From JBLMZW01 sp050259035 (GTDB taxonomy: Bacteria; Bacillota; Syntrophomonadia; Syntrophomonadales; DTU052): a DNA stretch of 13,806 nucleotides. The position numbers and the translations under genes are program-made. The notes under the pieces are model-generated. The model saw only the letters and a list, made by a program, of their open reading frames with translations. It was not told the origin of the DNA and searched no databases. The stretch is taken from the NCBI GenBank assembly GCA_050259035.1, contig JBLMZW010000202.1:1-13806 (forward strand). The letters are read 5' to 3'. Positions 1 through 5,814 of the stretch are shown here, piece after piece. Every line of letters begins with the position of its first letter. Position 1 is the first letter of the stretch.

Positions 1-489
1 AGCCGGGATACCGCCATAAGCAGAACAAGTGCCGAAGTTCAGAATGGCCGCGGCCTTGCCACCGATATCCTGGACTAATTGCTGGAACGTTATCGGTTTG
101 CCATTCTTTTCTCCTACAGTACAGTACATCCCATCGGCGCCGGTTGGCACCGCACCTTCAACCACAAGGTAGAACTTACCCTTGTTCTCTTCGGCAACCT
201 TGTACATGGCTTCCTCTATTGCCAGGTCCCCGGCGGCAGCCATTACATTGGGATGATAGGTTAGGCTGATAGTATTAAGTAAAACTTCCTGGATACTCGG
301 GTGAACAGTGTTTAACAGGGACACCGAACATCCTGTACAGCTGGCACCCTGCATCCAAATAACTTTAGGAGTTGTTCCCGCAGCAACGGCTTCCTTCAAA
401 TAAGGAGCTAAGAATCCGGACATGGATATTGCGGCCGCCGACCCGGCAGCCAGACGTAAAAAATCACGACGACTTAATTTGGTTGGCAT
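1..489 (-). CDS. hyaA: [NiFe] hydrogenase small subunit, N-terminal part (runs off left edge)
   Basis: Electron-transfer subunit of a membrane-associated [NiFe] hydrogenase, carrying Fe-S clusters between the Ni-Fe site of the large subunit and the quinone or cytochrome partner. The first 163 residues are visible. A twin-arginine signal (SRRDFLR, residues 6-12) followed by a hydrophobic alanine-rich stretch points to folded export through Tat, so the enzyme faces outside the membrane. Residues 48-54 (GASCTGC) and GTCSAYGG with Cys155 supply Cys51, Cys54 and Cys155, three ligands of the proximal cluster. The ATG is preceded by GGGAGGG at good spacing. It lies 56 bases downstream of hypB on the same strand, so maturation genes and enzyme are probably co-transcribed. 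The large subunit should follow beyond the window. The symbol is the generic one for uptake-type small subunits; the exact hydrogenase subgroup cannot be judged from this fragment. Confidence 0.93.
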   Translation of the reverse strand, partial: MPTKLSRRDFLRLAAGSAAAISMSGFLAPYLKEAVAAGTTPKVIWMQGASCTGCSVSLLNTVHPSIQEVLLNTISLTYHPNVMAAAGDLAIEEAMYKVAEENKGKFYLVVEGAVPTGADGMYCTVGEKNGKPITFQQLVQDIGGKAAAILNFGTCSAYGGIPA

Positions 490-545
490 TCAGTCAATCC
501 CTCCCTGCTTGGACTTCATCCAGTTCCAACGACTTACAGTTGGTA

Positions 546-1232
546 TTACTGGCCTTCATCAGATTTGCTGAGAGTATTTTTCTTCTTTTGCACCTCCTCT
601 AACAGCCAGCCGCACCAGTCCTCCACTCCCTCTCCGGTTTTTCCGGATATTTTGAATATCCTGGCGGCAGGATTAATTTTGCGTATATCTTCCCTGAGCC
701 TGTCCAGATCGAAATCGACATAGGGCAAGAGGTCAATTTTGTTAACCAGCACTACTGCAGCCTGAAAAAACAACAGGGGATACTTGGTGGGCTTATCATT
801 GCCCTCAGTAGTACTGATAACCGCCGCCCTATAGTCCTCACCCAGATCAAACTCGGCGGGGCATACCAGGTTTCCTACGTTTTCTATAAACACTAAATCC
901 AATTGATTACTGCCAATCTCGGAAAAAGCCTTACCTACCATCCCCGCATCCAGGTGGCAAGCCCCTTCGGTATTTATCTGCTTTACCGCAACGCCTTTTT
1001 TTTCAATACGTTCGGCATCCTGATCAGTATAGAGGTCTCCTTCGATAACCCCAATTTTTAAACGATCGTTTAAGTGTTCAATGGTACGTTCCAGGATGGT
1101 AGTCTTACCCGAGCCTGGCGAACTCATCATGTTTATGACGGGAATTCCCCGTTTTCCAAACTCCTCCCGGTTCTTCTGCGCCAGTATTTCGTTGAGGCCA
1201 AGTATCTTGCTGCCAATGTTAACCTGAACCAG
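546..1232 (-). CDS. hypB: HypB, GTPase for nickel insertion into [NiFe] hydrogenase (probable CTG start)
   Basis: Cytoplasmic GTPase that works with HypA to deliver nickel to the hydrogenase large subunit. Seen in the protein (numbered from the proposed start): P-loop SSPGSGKT at 37-44, the metal-site motif GACHLDAG with Cys92 and His93, a further conserved cysteine in NLVCPAEFD (Cys124), and NKID (164-167) for guanine recognition. There is no N-terminal CxxCxC nickel motif or His-rich stretch. The first in-frame ATG (1130) would remove the beta strand just before the P-loop (GKRGIPVIN), which the fold needs. Upstream there is no in-frame ATG, GTG or TTG before the hypA stop; a CTG at 1230-1232 sits 7 bases after GAGGGGG and gives a normal 228-residue HypB. 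I therefore take CTG as the start. It begins 2 bases after the hypA stop, indicating translational coupling. Confidence 0.9.
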   Translation of the reverse strand: MVQVNIGSKILGLNEILAQKNREEFGKRGIPVINMMSSPGSGKTTILERTIEHLNDRLKIGVIEGDLYTDQDAERIEKKGVAVKQINTEGACHLDAGMVGKAFSEIGSNQLDLVFIENVGNLVCPAEFDLGEDYRAAVISTTEGNDKPTKYPLLFFQAAVVLVNKIDLLPYVDFDLDRLREDIRKINPAARIFKISGKTGEGVEDWCGWLLEEVQKKKNTLSKSDEGQ

Positions 1233-1234
1233 TT

Positions 1235-1579
1235 TTATTCCCCCTCATAATTGTCAATAAAAAGCTCCCGACCTGAGGTGATTTCAATTCCTGCACTGCC
1301 GCATTCCGGACAGCTAAATCGGTATTCATTGCCAGGAGAAAACTCGGTTTGGCATTCTTTACAACAACACCTTATGTCCCGCTCCTCAATTTCCAGAACC
1401 GCATTACCGAACAAAGGGCCATCCTTAAGTACCTCAAAAGCAAAACTCAAACTATCGGGCAGAGCCATTGACAGCTTCCCAACTACCAGTTTGATCTTGC
1501 TTACACGTTCCATGTGCATTTCTTGAGTACTTTGAGTTATAATATCTAAAACGTTCTGAATTAGTGCCACTTCGTGCAT
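1235..1579 (-). CDS. hypA: HypA, nickel metallochaperone for hydrogenase maturation
   Basis: Small cytoplasmic metallochaperone that binds nickel at its N-terminus and partners HypB in loading [NiFe] hydrogenase. The 114-residue protein begins MHEVALIQNV, placing the nickel-binding His at position 2, and has a structural zinc site formed by Cys73/Cys76 and Cys90/Cys93 (CKEC...CPEC). A frame eight codons longer is open, but the family always begins at MHE and the sequence AGGTGG lies 6 bases before this ATG, so 1579 is the start. It is followed almost immediately by hypB. A good sigma-A promoter lies at 1618-1647, overlapped by an FNR-like palindrome, and two terminators and a riboswitch-like element lie further upstream. 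Confidence 0.95.
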   Translation of the reverse strand: MHEVALIQNVLDIITQSTQEMHMERVSKIKLVVGKLSMALPDSLSFAFEVLKDGPLFGNAVLEIEERDIRCCCKECQTEFSPGNEYRFSCPECGSAGIEITSGRELFIDNYEGE

Positions 1580-1617
1580 GGCATTCCACCTGTCCATAAC
1601 CATTGATTATTGTATGT

Positions 1618-1647
1618 ATTATAGCAATTTATATTGATTTGGGTCAA
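1618..1647 (-). promoter_or_regulatory. Sigma-A promoter of the hypA-hypB-hydrogenase operon
   Basis: On the minus strand TTGACC (1642-1647) is followed after 18 bases by a perfect TATAAT (1618-1623), about 39 bases upstream of the hypA start. It lies downstream of both leader terminators, so it can drive the operon independently of the riboswitch. A second weaker -10 (TACAAT, 1609-1614) is also present. Confidence 0.75.
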
Positions 1648-1650
1648 TAT
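1631..1650. promoter_or_regulatory. FNR/CRP-family-like operator over the hypA -35 box
   Basis: A perfect 7-bp inverted repeat, ATATTGA-6-TCAATAT. The core read on the minus strand is TTGAC-CCAA-ATCAA, one base off the FNR-type consensus TTGAT-N4-ATCAA. Its centre lies near -30 relative to the best -10 box, which suits repression; with the alternative downstream -10 it would be near -39, closer to an activator position. No CRP/FNR-family regulator is encoded in this window. Confidence 0.5.
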
Positions 1651-1686
1651 TTCGGACATTTCCATCTTACAAAAGTATTCTAAAAA

Positions 1687-1714
1687 TAAAAAAGCCGGCG
1701 GAAATAATGCCGAC
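1687..1714 (-). terminator. Second intrinsic terminator in the hyp leader
   Basis: Minus-strand hairpin GTCGGC (1709-1714) pairing with GCCGGC (1694-1699, one U-G pair), loop of 9, followed by TTTTTTATTTTT. It sits between the riboswitch-linked terminator and the hypA promoter. Confidence 0.7.
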
Positions 1715-1730
1715 AGATCAAATATCAACC

Positions 1731-1765
1731 AAAAAGGCGAGTCCAAGGAATAGCGGACTCGCCTT
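1731..1765 (-). terminator. Intrinsic terminator immediately downstream of the riboswitch aptamer
   Basis: Perfect 11-bp stem (1755-1765 with 1734-1744), 10-base loop, then a run of T on the minus strand. The opposite strand lacks a T run, so it acts leftwards. It begins 5 bases after the aptamer 3' end. The palindrome GCCTTAATTAAGGC (1761-1774) joins aptamer and terminator and could be the competing (antiterminator) pairing. Confidence 0.85.
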
Positions 1766-1770
1766 AATTA

Positions 1771-1879
1771 AGGCCAATTCAGCATCTCCTTTCCACAATG
1801 GGAGGCATACCCGTTTCCCGGTATACCCTAAACGGCTATACTTTCATAGTCCCTGCCTTAGAAAGCAATAGCTCGGAGA
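1771..1879 (-). promoter_or_regulatory. Molybdenum-cofactor (Moco-class) riboswitch aptamer
   Basis: The minus-strand RNA carries the 3' hallmark of the Moco RNA motif: GCCTCCC (1800-1806), four bases, then TGGAAAGGAG (1786-1795), closely matching the same segment that I recall from the E. coli moaA leader. Supporting helices: GCTTTCT (1860-1866) pairs with GGAGATGC (1782-1789, one bulged U); GGTATACC (1820-1827) pairs with GGTATGCC (1804-1811) around a GGGAAAC loop; and an arm GGCAGGGA-CTAT...ATAGCC (hairpin core 1836-1849) corresponds to P3, the arm present in Moco rather than Tuco types. A TATAAT at 1882-1887 places the transcript start at the aptamer 5' edge. A terminator follows directly, so ligand binding probably favours termination. 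The next genes are hypA and hypB. Identification rests on recall of the consensus, not on a covariance search. Confidence 0.8.
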
Positions 1880-1881
1880 AT

Positions 1882-1887
1882 ATTATA
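1882..1887 (-). promoter_or_regulatory. -10 box of the riboswitch transcript
   Basis: Perfect TATAAT on the minus strand ending 4-8 bases before the conserved CTCCGAGC of the aptamer, so the RNA would start at the aptamer itself. The -35 match (GTCGAA, 16-base spacing) is poor, so regulator-assisted transcription or read-through from the upstream operon is also possible. Confidence 0.5.
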
Positions 1888-2093
1888 TTGTCGTTTTATT
1901 GCATTCGACGTTATTCTGTAGATTCCTTCAAACTGTGGTAAAAAAATAAACAGGAAAATTACCGGCTTTATCTAACTCGAGCTTTACCCCAGGTATCTTC
2001 ACGACACCTGTTAGGGGCAAGTATCTGCCTTACGTATAGAAACTGCTGCTTATTCAATACGGTCTTTGTGGTTTTTCCCGAATATTATTAATG
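1888..2093 (-). other. Gene-free interval with a strong unassigned RNA hairpin
   Basis: Interval between the CooT-DUF4198 gene and the riboswitch. On the minus strand it folds as GGCA...TGCC next to an 8-bp hairpin CAGGTGTC-GTGAA-GATACCTG, extended after a three-base bulge by CCC/GGG (about 1985-2016). A T-rich run (1943-1953) follows some 30 bases later but is not directly attached to a stem, so it is not a convincing terminator. A 30-codon frame with a TTG start (1928-2020) overlaps the hairpin; see findings. I recognise no RNA family here. Confidence 0.4.
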
Positions 2094-2894
2094 CTAAAAG
2101 CTTTTAATCAGGGTATAGGTGCTGGTTATATTGTCTGCGGTAACGGAAAATAACCAGTTCCCACGAGCCGAGAGAAATACTCTGGCCTTACCTTCTTCGT
2201 CGGTAACCAGACGATACGGGTACTCACTGCTTCTATTGCCTGAGTAAGTAGCCAGAACTTCTGCTCCGCCAAGGGGAATTCCATCCTTTATTACCTGAAT
2301 CTCATACTGGTCGCCAAGGTGAACATGGCTGTAGCTTAAAGGTACAATTTCCAACGGCATCCCTAAAGGTTTTATACCATGGTGATGATGATGTCCAATT
2401 TCCACAATTACTTTGGCATAATATTCTTCGGTCCCTGGCTGGTGGGAATAAACAGTTATCAAACCATCGGTTTCTTCCCCCAAATTAACTTCCAGATGTC
2501 CTTCGTGTTCAATGGCTGGAGTTTTATTTTCTGCTCCATCCTTAACTACGAAAAGCTCTGCCTGTTCTAAAGTCTCCCCGGGAATAGCCTGCATATTGTG
2601 ACCTTTGAATAGTTTTAAGATTACCTGATCTCCAGGATGAAAATGACCATGGTCGCTGGCTGGTTCCAGCCAGAGTTCACTGCCCTGAATCACCGTATCG
2701 GTTCTAATTTCGTCAAGTATTATGCGATGGTGGACTAGTTGCATCTCCCTGATCCGGGCTTTTACAATTTTCCTTTCCCCGAAAACGCTTTCCAGCATAA
2801 TTTCCTGATCCTCGCCGGGGATAATTCGGTCAACTTTCTCCATCACCAGTTCTTCACGGCCGTCACGTACCATATAGACATTAGCTTCACACAT
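2094..2894 (-). CDS. CooT domain fused to a DUF4198 (nickel-uptake-associated) domain
   Basis: A 266-residue two-part protein. Residues 1-62 match the CooT family (MCEANVYMV, then a small beta barrel ending RIILDEI). CooT is a dimeric nickel protein of CO dehydrogenase maturation in which Cys2 is a ligand, and Cys2 is present here. Residues about 70-266 resemble DUF4198 proteins, usually secreted or membrane-linked proteins found with nickel transport: HFHPGDQVILKLFKGHN (84-100), five consecutive histidines (168-172), and an Ig-like tail with HLGDQYEIQVIKDGIPLGGA and a TDEEGKA turn. There is no signal peptide or membrane segment, so the protein should be cytoplasmic, unlike most DUF4198 members. 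GGGAGG precedes the ATG; the gene starts 13 bases after the fmdE-like gene. I infer nickel storage or delivery for the hydrogenase encoded downstream; no activity is proven. Confidence 0.8.
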   Translation of the reverse strand: MCEANVYMVRDGREELVMEKVDRIIPGEDQEIMLESVFGERKIVKARIREMQLVHHRIILDEIRTDTVIQGSELWLEPASDHGHFHPGDQVILKLFKGHNMQAIPGETLEQAELFVVKDGAENKTPAIEHEGHLEVNLGEETDGLITVYSHQPGTEEYYAKVIVEIGHHHHHGIKPLGMPLEIVPLSYSHVHLGDQYEIQVIKDGIPLGGAEVLATYSGNRSSEYPYRLVTDEEGKARVFLSARGNWLFSVTADNITSTYTLIKSF

Positions 2895-2907
2895 GTTACA
2901 GCCTCCC

Positions 2908-3498
2908 TTATCGTTCCATACAATCAGGGCAAACCAGACCCTTATCAGTCCTGACCGCTTTCGGCTCCATTACCCCTTCGCCACAAACATCGCAGATGAC
3001 GGTAGGATAGATTTTAGCTTTTTCCGGGAGTTGAAATTCTACCTCCCGGTAATCGAAAAGGCTGTCAAAAGGTCTTTGCATAATATCCTCGAAGAGAACT
3101 CCGCGCAGGTGATCTTTTTCATTCTCTTCCTCACCGGTCAGGGTATCCTTTTGCGCCAGTTCTCTGAACCTATCATAGTTCGGCCCCTTGCGAGAATCCG
3201 GTTTGAGGATCATTCGTACCGCACGCCCATTTTTCCTGCTGGCAACGATATAGACCTGTTTACCGTAATCGCGGAATATCAGGTTGCCTTTGCCCATCGT
3301 GCACCCCAGGATAGCCTGAATAGCATCCACCCCGCAGGATTTGTGTTCGACAATCGCTAAAAGTTCTTCATCGTAATCCGGCTCAACATCAAGATACTGC
3401 ATGGCAAACTGAGCCGCCCTTACCCCCATTAAGAGCCCGGGGCAAATATGCCCGTGAAAATCAACCGCTTGCTCCAGAGGAGACTTATCTCTGCACAT
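2908..3498 (-). CDS. FmdE-family protein with C-terminal zinc ribbon
   Basis: Belongs to the family named after subunit E of formylmethanofuran dehydrogenase; in bacteria without that pathway its function is uncertain, though it occurs near Mo/W enzymes and metal-handling genes. Seen: the N-terminal signature DFHGHICPG (13-21, with His15, His17, Cys19), SCGVDAIQAILGCTMGKGN (about 54-72), a KGN-to-RxxGK barrel region, and a C-terminal zinc ribbon with CDVC (169-172) and CPDC (190-193). A TTG two codons earlier is only 2 bases from GGAGGT, whereas this ATG is 8 bases from it, so the ATG at 3496-3498 is chosen, giving 196 residues. It lies between the DUF3842 gene and the CooT-DUF4198 gene in one probable operon. 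Confidence 0.85.
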   Translation of the reverse strand: MCRDKSPLEQAVDFHGHICPGLLMGVRAAQFAMQYLDVEPDYDEELLAIVEHKSCGVDAIQAILGCTMGKGNLIFRDYGKQVYIVASRKNGRAVRMILKPDSRKGPNYDRFRELAQKDTLTGEEENEKDHLRGVLFEDIMQRPFDSLFDYREVEFQLPEKAKIYPTVICDVCGEGVMEPKAVRTDKGLVCPDCMER

Positions 3499-3565
3499 TA
3501 TCAATTACCTCCGATCAGTAGGTCTGGGCGTTTCTGTTTTTTTAGATTTGACTTACATATCTTCG

Positions 3566-4000
3566 TCAGTTGGTTGTATACTGACGCACCAGCATTTTTA
3601 CCCTATCTACCAGGTGATCGACCTGTATGGGCAATGGTTCATCCGAAATCCCGGCAATTTCGATTCCGGAACGGTTTAAGGGCAATAACAAGCGAATAGC
3701 CGGCGAGCTCCCAATAGCCTCGGCCATGCGTGGGGTCAATTCCCCAGAAAATGAATTGGCAGCAATTATAGAAATGGAACCGGCTATCATATCAACCCCG
3801 GGTGCGCAGTAAACCACTGCATTTTCACCGCTAGCCCCTTCATTGGCACCGGCTTTTAACATAGCCGAAGCCGCCAGGGCGTTAGTCCCCAGACCCAAAA
3901 TAAATAGCTCAGAACCTATAGCCTGACGTAGTTTTTCAACAATAATTCGGCCTATACCGCCACCCTGCCCATCAACAACCGCAATACGAACAACGTGCAA
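3566..4000 (-). CDS. DUF3842 family protein
   Basis: A 144-residue conserved protein of unknown function, common in anaerobic Firmicutes. The pattern IAVVDGQGGGIGR at the N-terminus, then LGTNALAASAMLKAGANEG and GELTPRMAEAIGSS, is the family core. The glycine-rich DGQGGGIG after a beta strand looks like a Rossmann-type nucleotide or phosphate-binding loop, but no ligand is known to me. The only in-frame start that keeps the full domain is TTG at 3998-4000, with AGGGG 9 bases upstream; ATGs nearby are in other frames. First gene of the probable operon with the FmdE-family and CooT-DUF4198 genes; the gap to the next gene is 67 bases. Confidence 0.85.
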   Translation of the reverse strand: MHVVRIAVVDGQGGGIGRIIVEKLRQAIGSELFILGLGTNALAASAMLKAGANEGASGENAVVYCAPGVDMIAGSISIIAANSFSGELTPRMAEAIGSSPAIRLLLPLNRSGIEIAGISDEPLPIQVDHLVDRVKMLVRQYTTN

Positions 4001-4028
4001 AACCCATCGCCCCTAACATTTTGCCAAC

Positions 4029-4037
4029 AGTATATCA
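4029..4037 (-). promoter_or_regulatory. Extended -10 promoter of the DUF3842-fmdE-cooT operon
   Basis: Minus-strand TGA-TATACT, an extended -10 element, about 30 bases before the TTG start. No good -35 is visible, as is common for extended -10 promoters. An imperfect inverted repeat lies at 4080-4105 upstream. Confidence 0.4.
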
Positions 4038-4079
4038 TAAGGTTGAAGTCTGATGCGACACACCAGATATAGTAGGATA

Positions 4080-4105
4080 TTCTTTACCCACTAACAGGGT
4101 AAGAA
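4080..4105. repeat. Imperfect inverted repeat upstream of the DUF3842 operon
   Basis: TTCTTTACCC, seven bases, then GGGTAAGAA: a 9-bp dyad with one extra base in one arm. It lies about 45-70 bases upstream of the putative -10 and is not followed by a T run, so an operator is more likely than a terminator. Confidence 0.35.
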
Positions 4106-4132
4106 GAATAGGATAATGATCAATGAAACGAG

Positions 4133-4176
4133 GGCAAAAAAAGAAGGGGGCTGGCGGACATTGCCAGCATCCCCTT
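4133..4176 (-). terminator. Terminator of the CoA-transferase gene
   Basis: On the minus strand GGGGATGCTGGC (4163-4174) pairs with GCCAGCCCCC (4146-4155, small bulge), 7-base loop, followed by TTCTTTTTTT. It is about 40 bases past the CoA-transferase stop and separates it from the DUF3842 operon. Confidence 0.85.
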
Positions 4177-4213
4177 ATAAGATGGATGGATCAGTATGAC
4201 TTGGTGATTAAAT

Positions 4214-5557
4214 CTAAGAAATTTTATTGCTTGGCCTCCAGATATTCATTTTTTCAGCTTCCTTAATTAGATCATCCCTGAAGTCAGGGTGGGCTAATTC
4301 GATCATAACCTCCGCCCGGTGCCAGGTGGGCTTACCCCTTAACAATTTGGCTCCATTTTCAGTAACAATATAGTCCACCATCTGGCGTGGAATCGTTGTT
4401 ATAGAGCCCGGTTGGAAAGTTGGTACGATCCTGGAGCGTAAGTTTCCTTCCTTATCAGTAAAAGTCGAAGTAAGACAGATAAAACTCTTACCGCCTTTAC
4501 TCCACTGGGCTCCCAGTACATAATCCCACATACCGCCGTTCCCGGAGATTTGTGTGAAACCATTGCTTTCGCCGTTAACCTGTGAGTATAGGTCAACCTG
4601 GACAGCGTTGTTAATAGAAACGAAGTCATCCAGTTGACAAATTACCCTGGGATCGTTGCAGTAGTTTACGGGATAGGAAGCCACGGCCGGATTGTTATCC
4701 ATGAATTGATACATGCGGCGGCTGCCTATGGCGAAAGTGTACCCTACCCGCCAGCGGTCTATTTGTTTACATGCCCCATTCATACGCCCTGACTCCATCA
4801 TATCCATATAGGCATCAACAAACATTTCCGTATGCCCGCCCAGGTTTTTGAGATCGGAATCGGCAATAGCCCGACCCACGGCATTGGGCATTCCGCCTAT
4901 TCCCAGCTGAATACAACACCCGTCATGCAATTGATCCATAATATGACCCGCGATTTGCTTGTCAGTTTCACTGGGCTGAGCGCCGGGAATGTCCATCAGT
5001 AATTGATCCTCTGGCGCTTCAACAATATAGTCTACTTGGGAAATATGAATCGATTCTTCAGCCCCTCCCAGGCAAACCGGCATATCTTTGTTAACTTCGA
5101 GTATTACGTAATCTGCCATTTCCATCTTAGCCAGGGTTTCAGAATTCTGGGGACCAAGGTTAAAGTAGCCATGTCGATCCATAGGACACACCCGAGAAAT
5201 AACAACATTAATTTTAGGAACAATATGATCCCGGTATAAGGAATTTGCCTGGTGATACAGAATCGGCGAATAATAAGCCAACCCATAGCTTTGCAGTACC
5301 CGGGCTACTTTGCTGAATTGCCAGTCGTGATACGTGAAACTATCAGGTATTTTCGCTACCTCAGGGACCGGTGGAAGGGTAACCGCACAATAAACTTTGA
5401 CATCCCTTAGTTCGTCCTTTCTTCCGGCCAGAGCAATGTCGCAAACAACTGGTTTACCATTAAAGAAACTGTAATCTACTCTGTCCCCCGATTTGACAAC
5501 CTTCACTGCTTGTTCCGCTGAAACCAACTTCTCTTTGTACTCCCTTTCAAATCCCAT
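4214..5557 (-). CDS. Butyryl-CoA:acetate (4-hydroxybutyrate-type) CoA-transferase
   Basis: Family I-type CoA-transferase that moves CoA between acyl-CoA and acetate. In a butyrate user it activates butyrate with acetyl-CoA; in a butyrate maker it runs in reverse. The 447-residue protein has the N-terminal AcCoA hydrolase fold, the catalytic segment GGHTEMFVDAYMDMMESG with Glu244 as the expected acyl-glutamyl residue, DNNPAVASYPVNYCNDP, VDLYSQVNGESNGFTQISG, and the CoA-binding block GGMWDYVLGAQWSKGGKSFI. The C-terminal half closely resembles butyryl-CoA:acetate CoA-transferases of gut butyrate producers (ending HPDFRDDLIKEAEKMNIWRP), so that substrate is preferred over 4-hydroxybutyrate, although homologues cannot be separated with certainty by eye. 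GGGAGGT lies 6 bases before the ATG. It has its own sigma-54 promoter and terminator, and the activator gene is directly upstream. Confidence 0.9.
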   Translation of the reverse strand: MGFEREYKEKLVSAEQAVKVVKSGDRVDYSFFNGKPVVCDIALAGRKDELRDVKVYCAVTLPPVPEVAKIPDSFTYHDWQFSKVARVLQSYGLAYYSPILYHQANSLYRDHIVPKINVVISRVCPMDRHGYFNLGPQNSETLAKMEMADYVILEVNKDMPVCLGGAEESIHISQVDYIVEAPEDQLLMDIPGAQPSETDKQIAGHIMDQLHDGCCIQLGIGGMPNAVGRAIADSDLKNLGGHTEMFVDAYMDMMESGRMNGACKQIDRWRVGYTFAIGSRRMYQFMDNNPAVASYPVNYCNDPRVICQLDDFVSINNAVQVDLYSQVNGESNGFTQISGNGGMWDYVLGAQWSKGGKSFICLTSTFTDKEGNLRSRIVPTFQPGSITTIPRQMVDYIVTENGAKLLRGKPTWHRAEVMIELAHPDFRDDLIKEAEKMNIWRPSNKIS

Positions 5558-5608
5558 CTAAATACCTCCCACATAAAGATATATAAATATATGTCTGTTA
5601 ATTACTAA

Positions 5609-5624
5609 TACAACTATCGTGCCA
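5609..5624 (-). promoter_or_regulatory. Sigma-54 (-24/-12) promoter of the CoA-transferase gene
   Basis: Minus-strand TGGCAC-GATAG-TTGTA, one base off the consensus TGGCAC-N5-TTGCA, with GG and GT/GC spacing correct. It lies about 50 bases upstream of the CoA-transferase ATG, with no competing sigma-A promoter obvious, and the next gene upstream encodes a sigma-54 activator. Confidence 0.8.
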
Positions 5625-5669
5625 ACCCCATTTACCGCCCTTTTTAAACACTGCCCCTGGCCTGGTGTA

Positions 5670-5683
5670 TGAATTATCATTCA
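5670..5683. promoter_or_regulatory. Candidate enhancer site for the sigma-54 activator
   Basis: Dyad TGAAT-GATA-ATTCA about 46 bases upstream of the -24 element, between the activator's terminator and the promoter. Fis-type activators bind dyads upstream of -24, so this is the best candidate, but it is short and AT-rich. Confidence 0.35.
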
Positions 5684-5710
5684 CTCCGGTAAACAGAAAA
5701 AAACAAGGCA

Positions 5711-5745
5711 AAATAAAAAACTCCGGTTAAAGCGCCTAACCGGAG
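5711..5745 (-). terminator. Terminator of the sigma-54 activator gene
   Basis: Perfect 9-bp stem (CTCCGGTTA, 7-base loop, TAACCGGAG) with TTTTTTATTT following on the minus strand, about 70 bases past the activator stop. It insulates the CoA-transferase promoter from the activator transcript. Confidence 0.9.
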
Positions 5746-5814
5746 ATTTTCATTAAACAACGTCTTATGTAGCGAAAACACTACACTATGAATGCAAAAC
5801 CCTACGCCGGACTA

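Noticed and set aside
1561..1746. 61-codon frame on the minus strand upstream of hypA
   Set aside because: It runs through the hypA promoter and the upstream terminators, overlaps the hypA start and has no family-like sequence.
5104..5286. Open frames inside the CoA-transferase gene on either strand
   Set aside because: They are shadows of a fully supported long gene and encode nothing recognisable.
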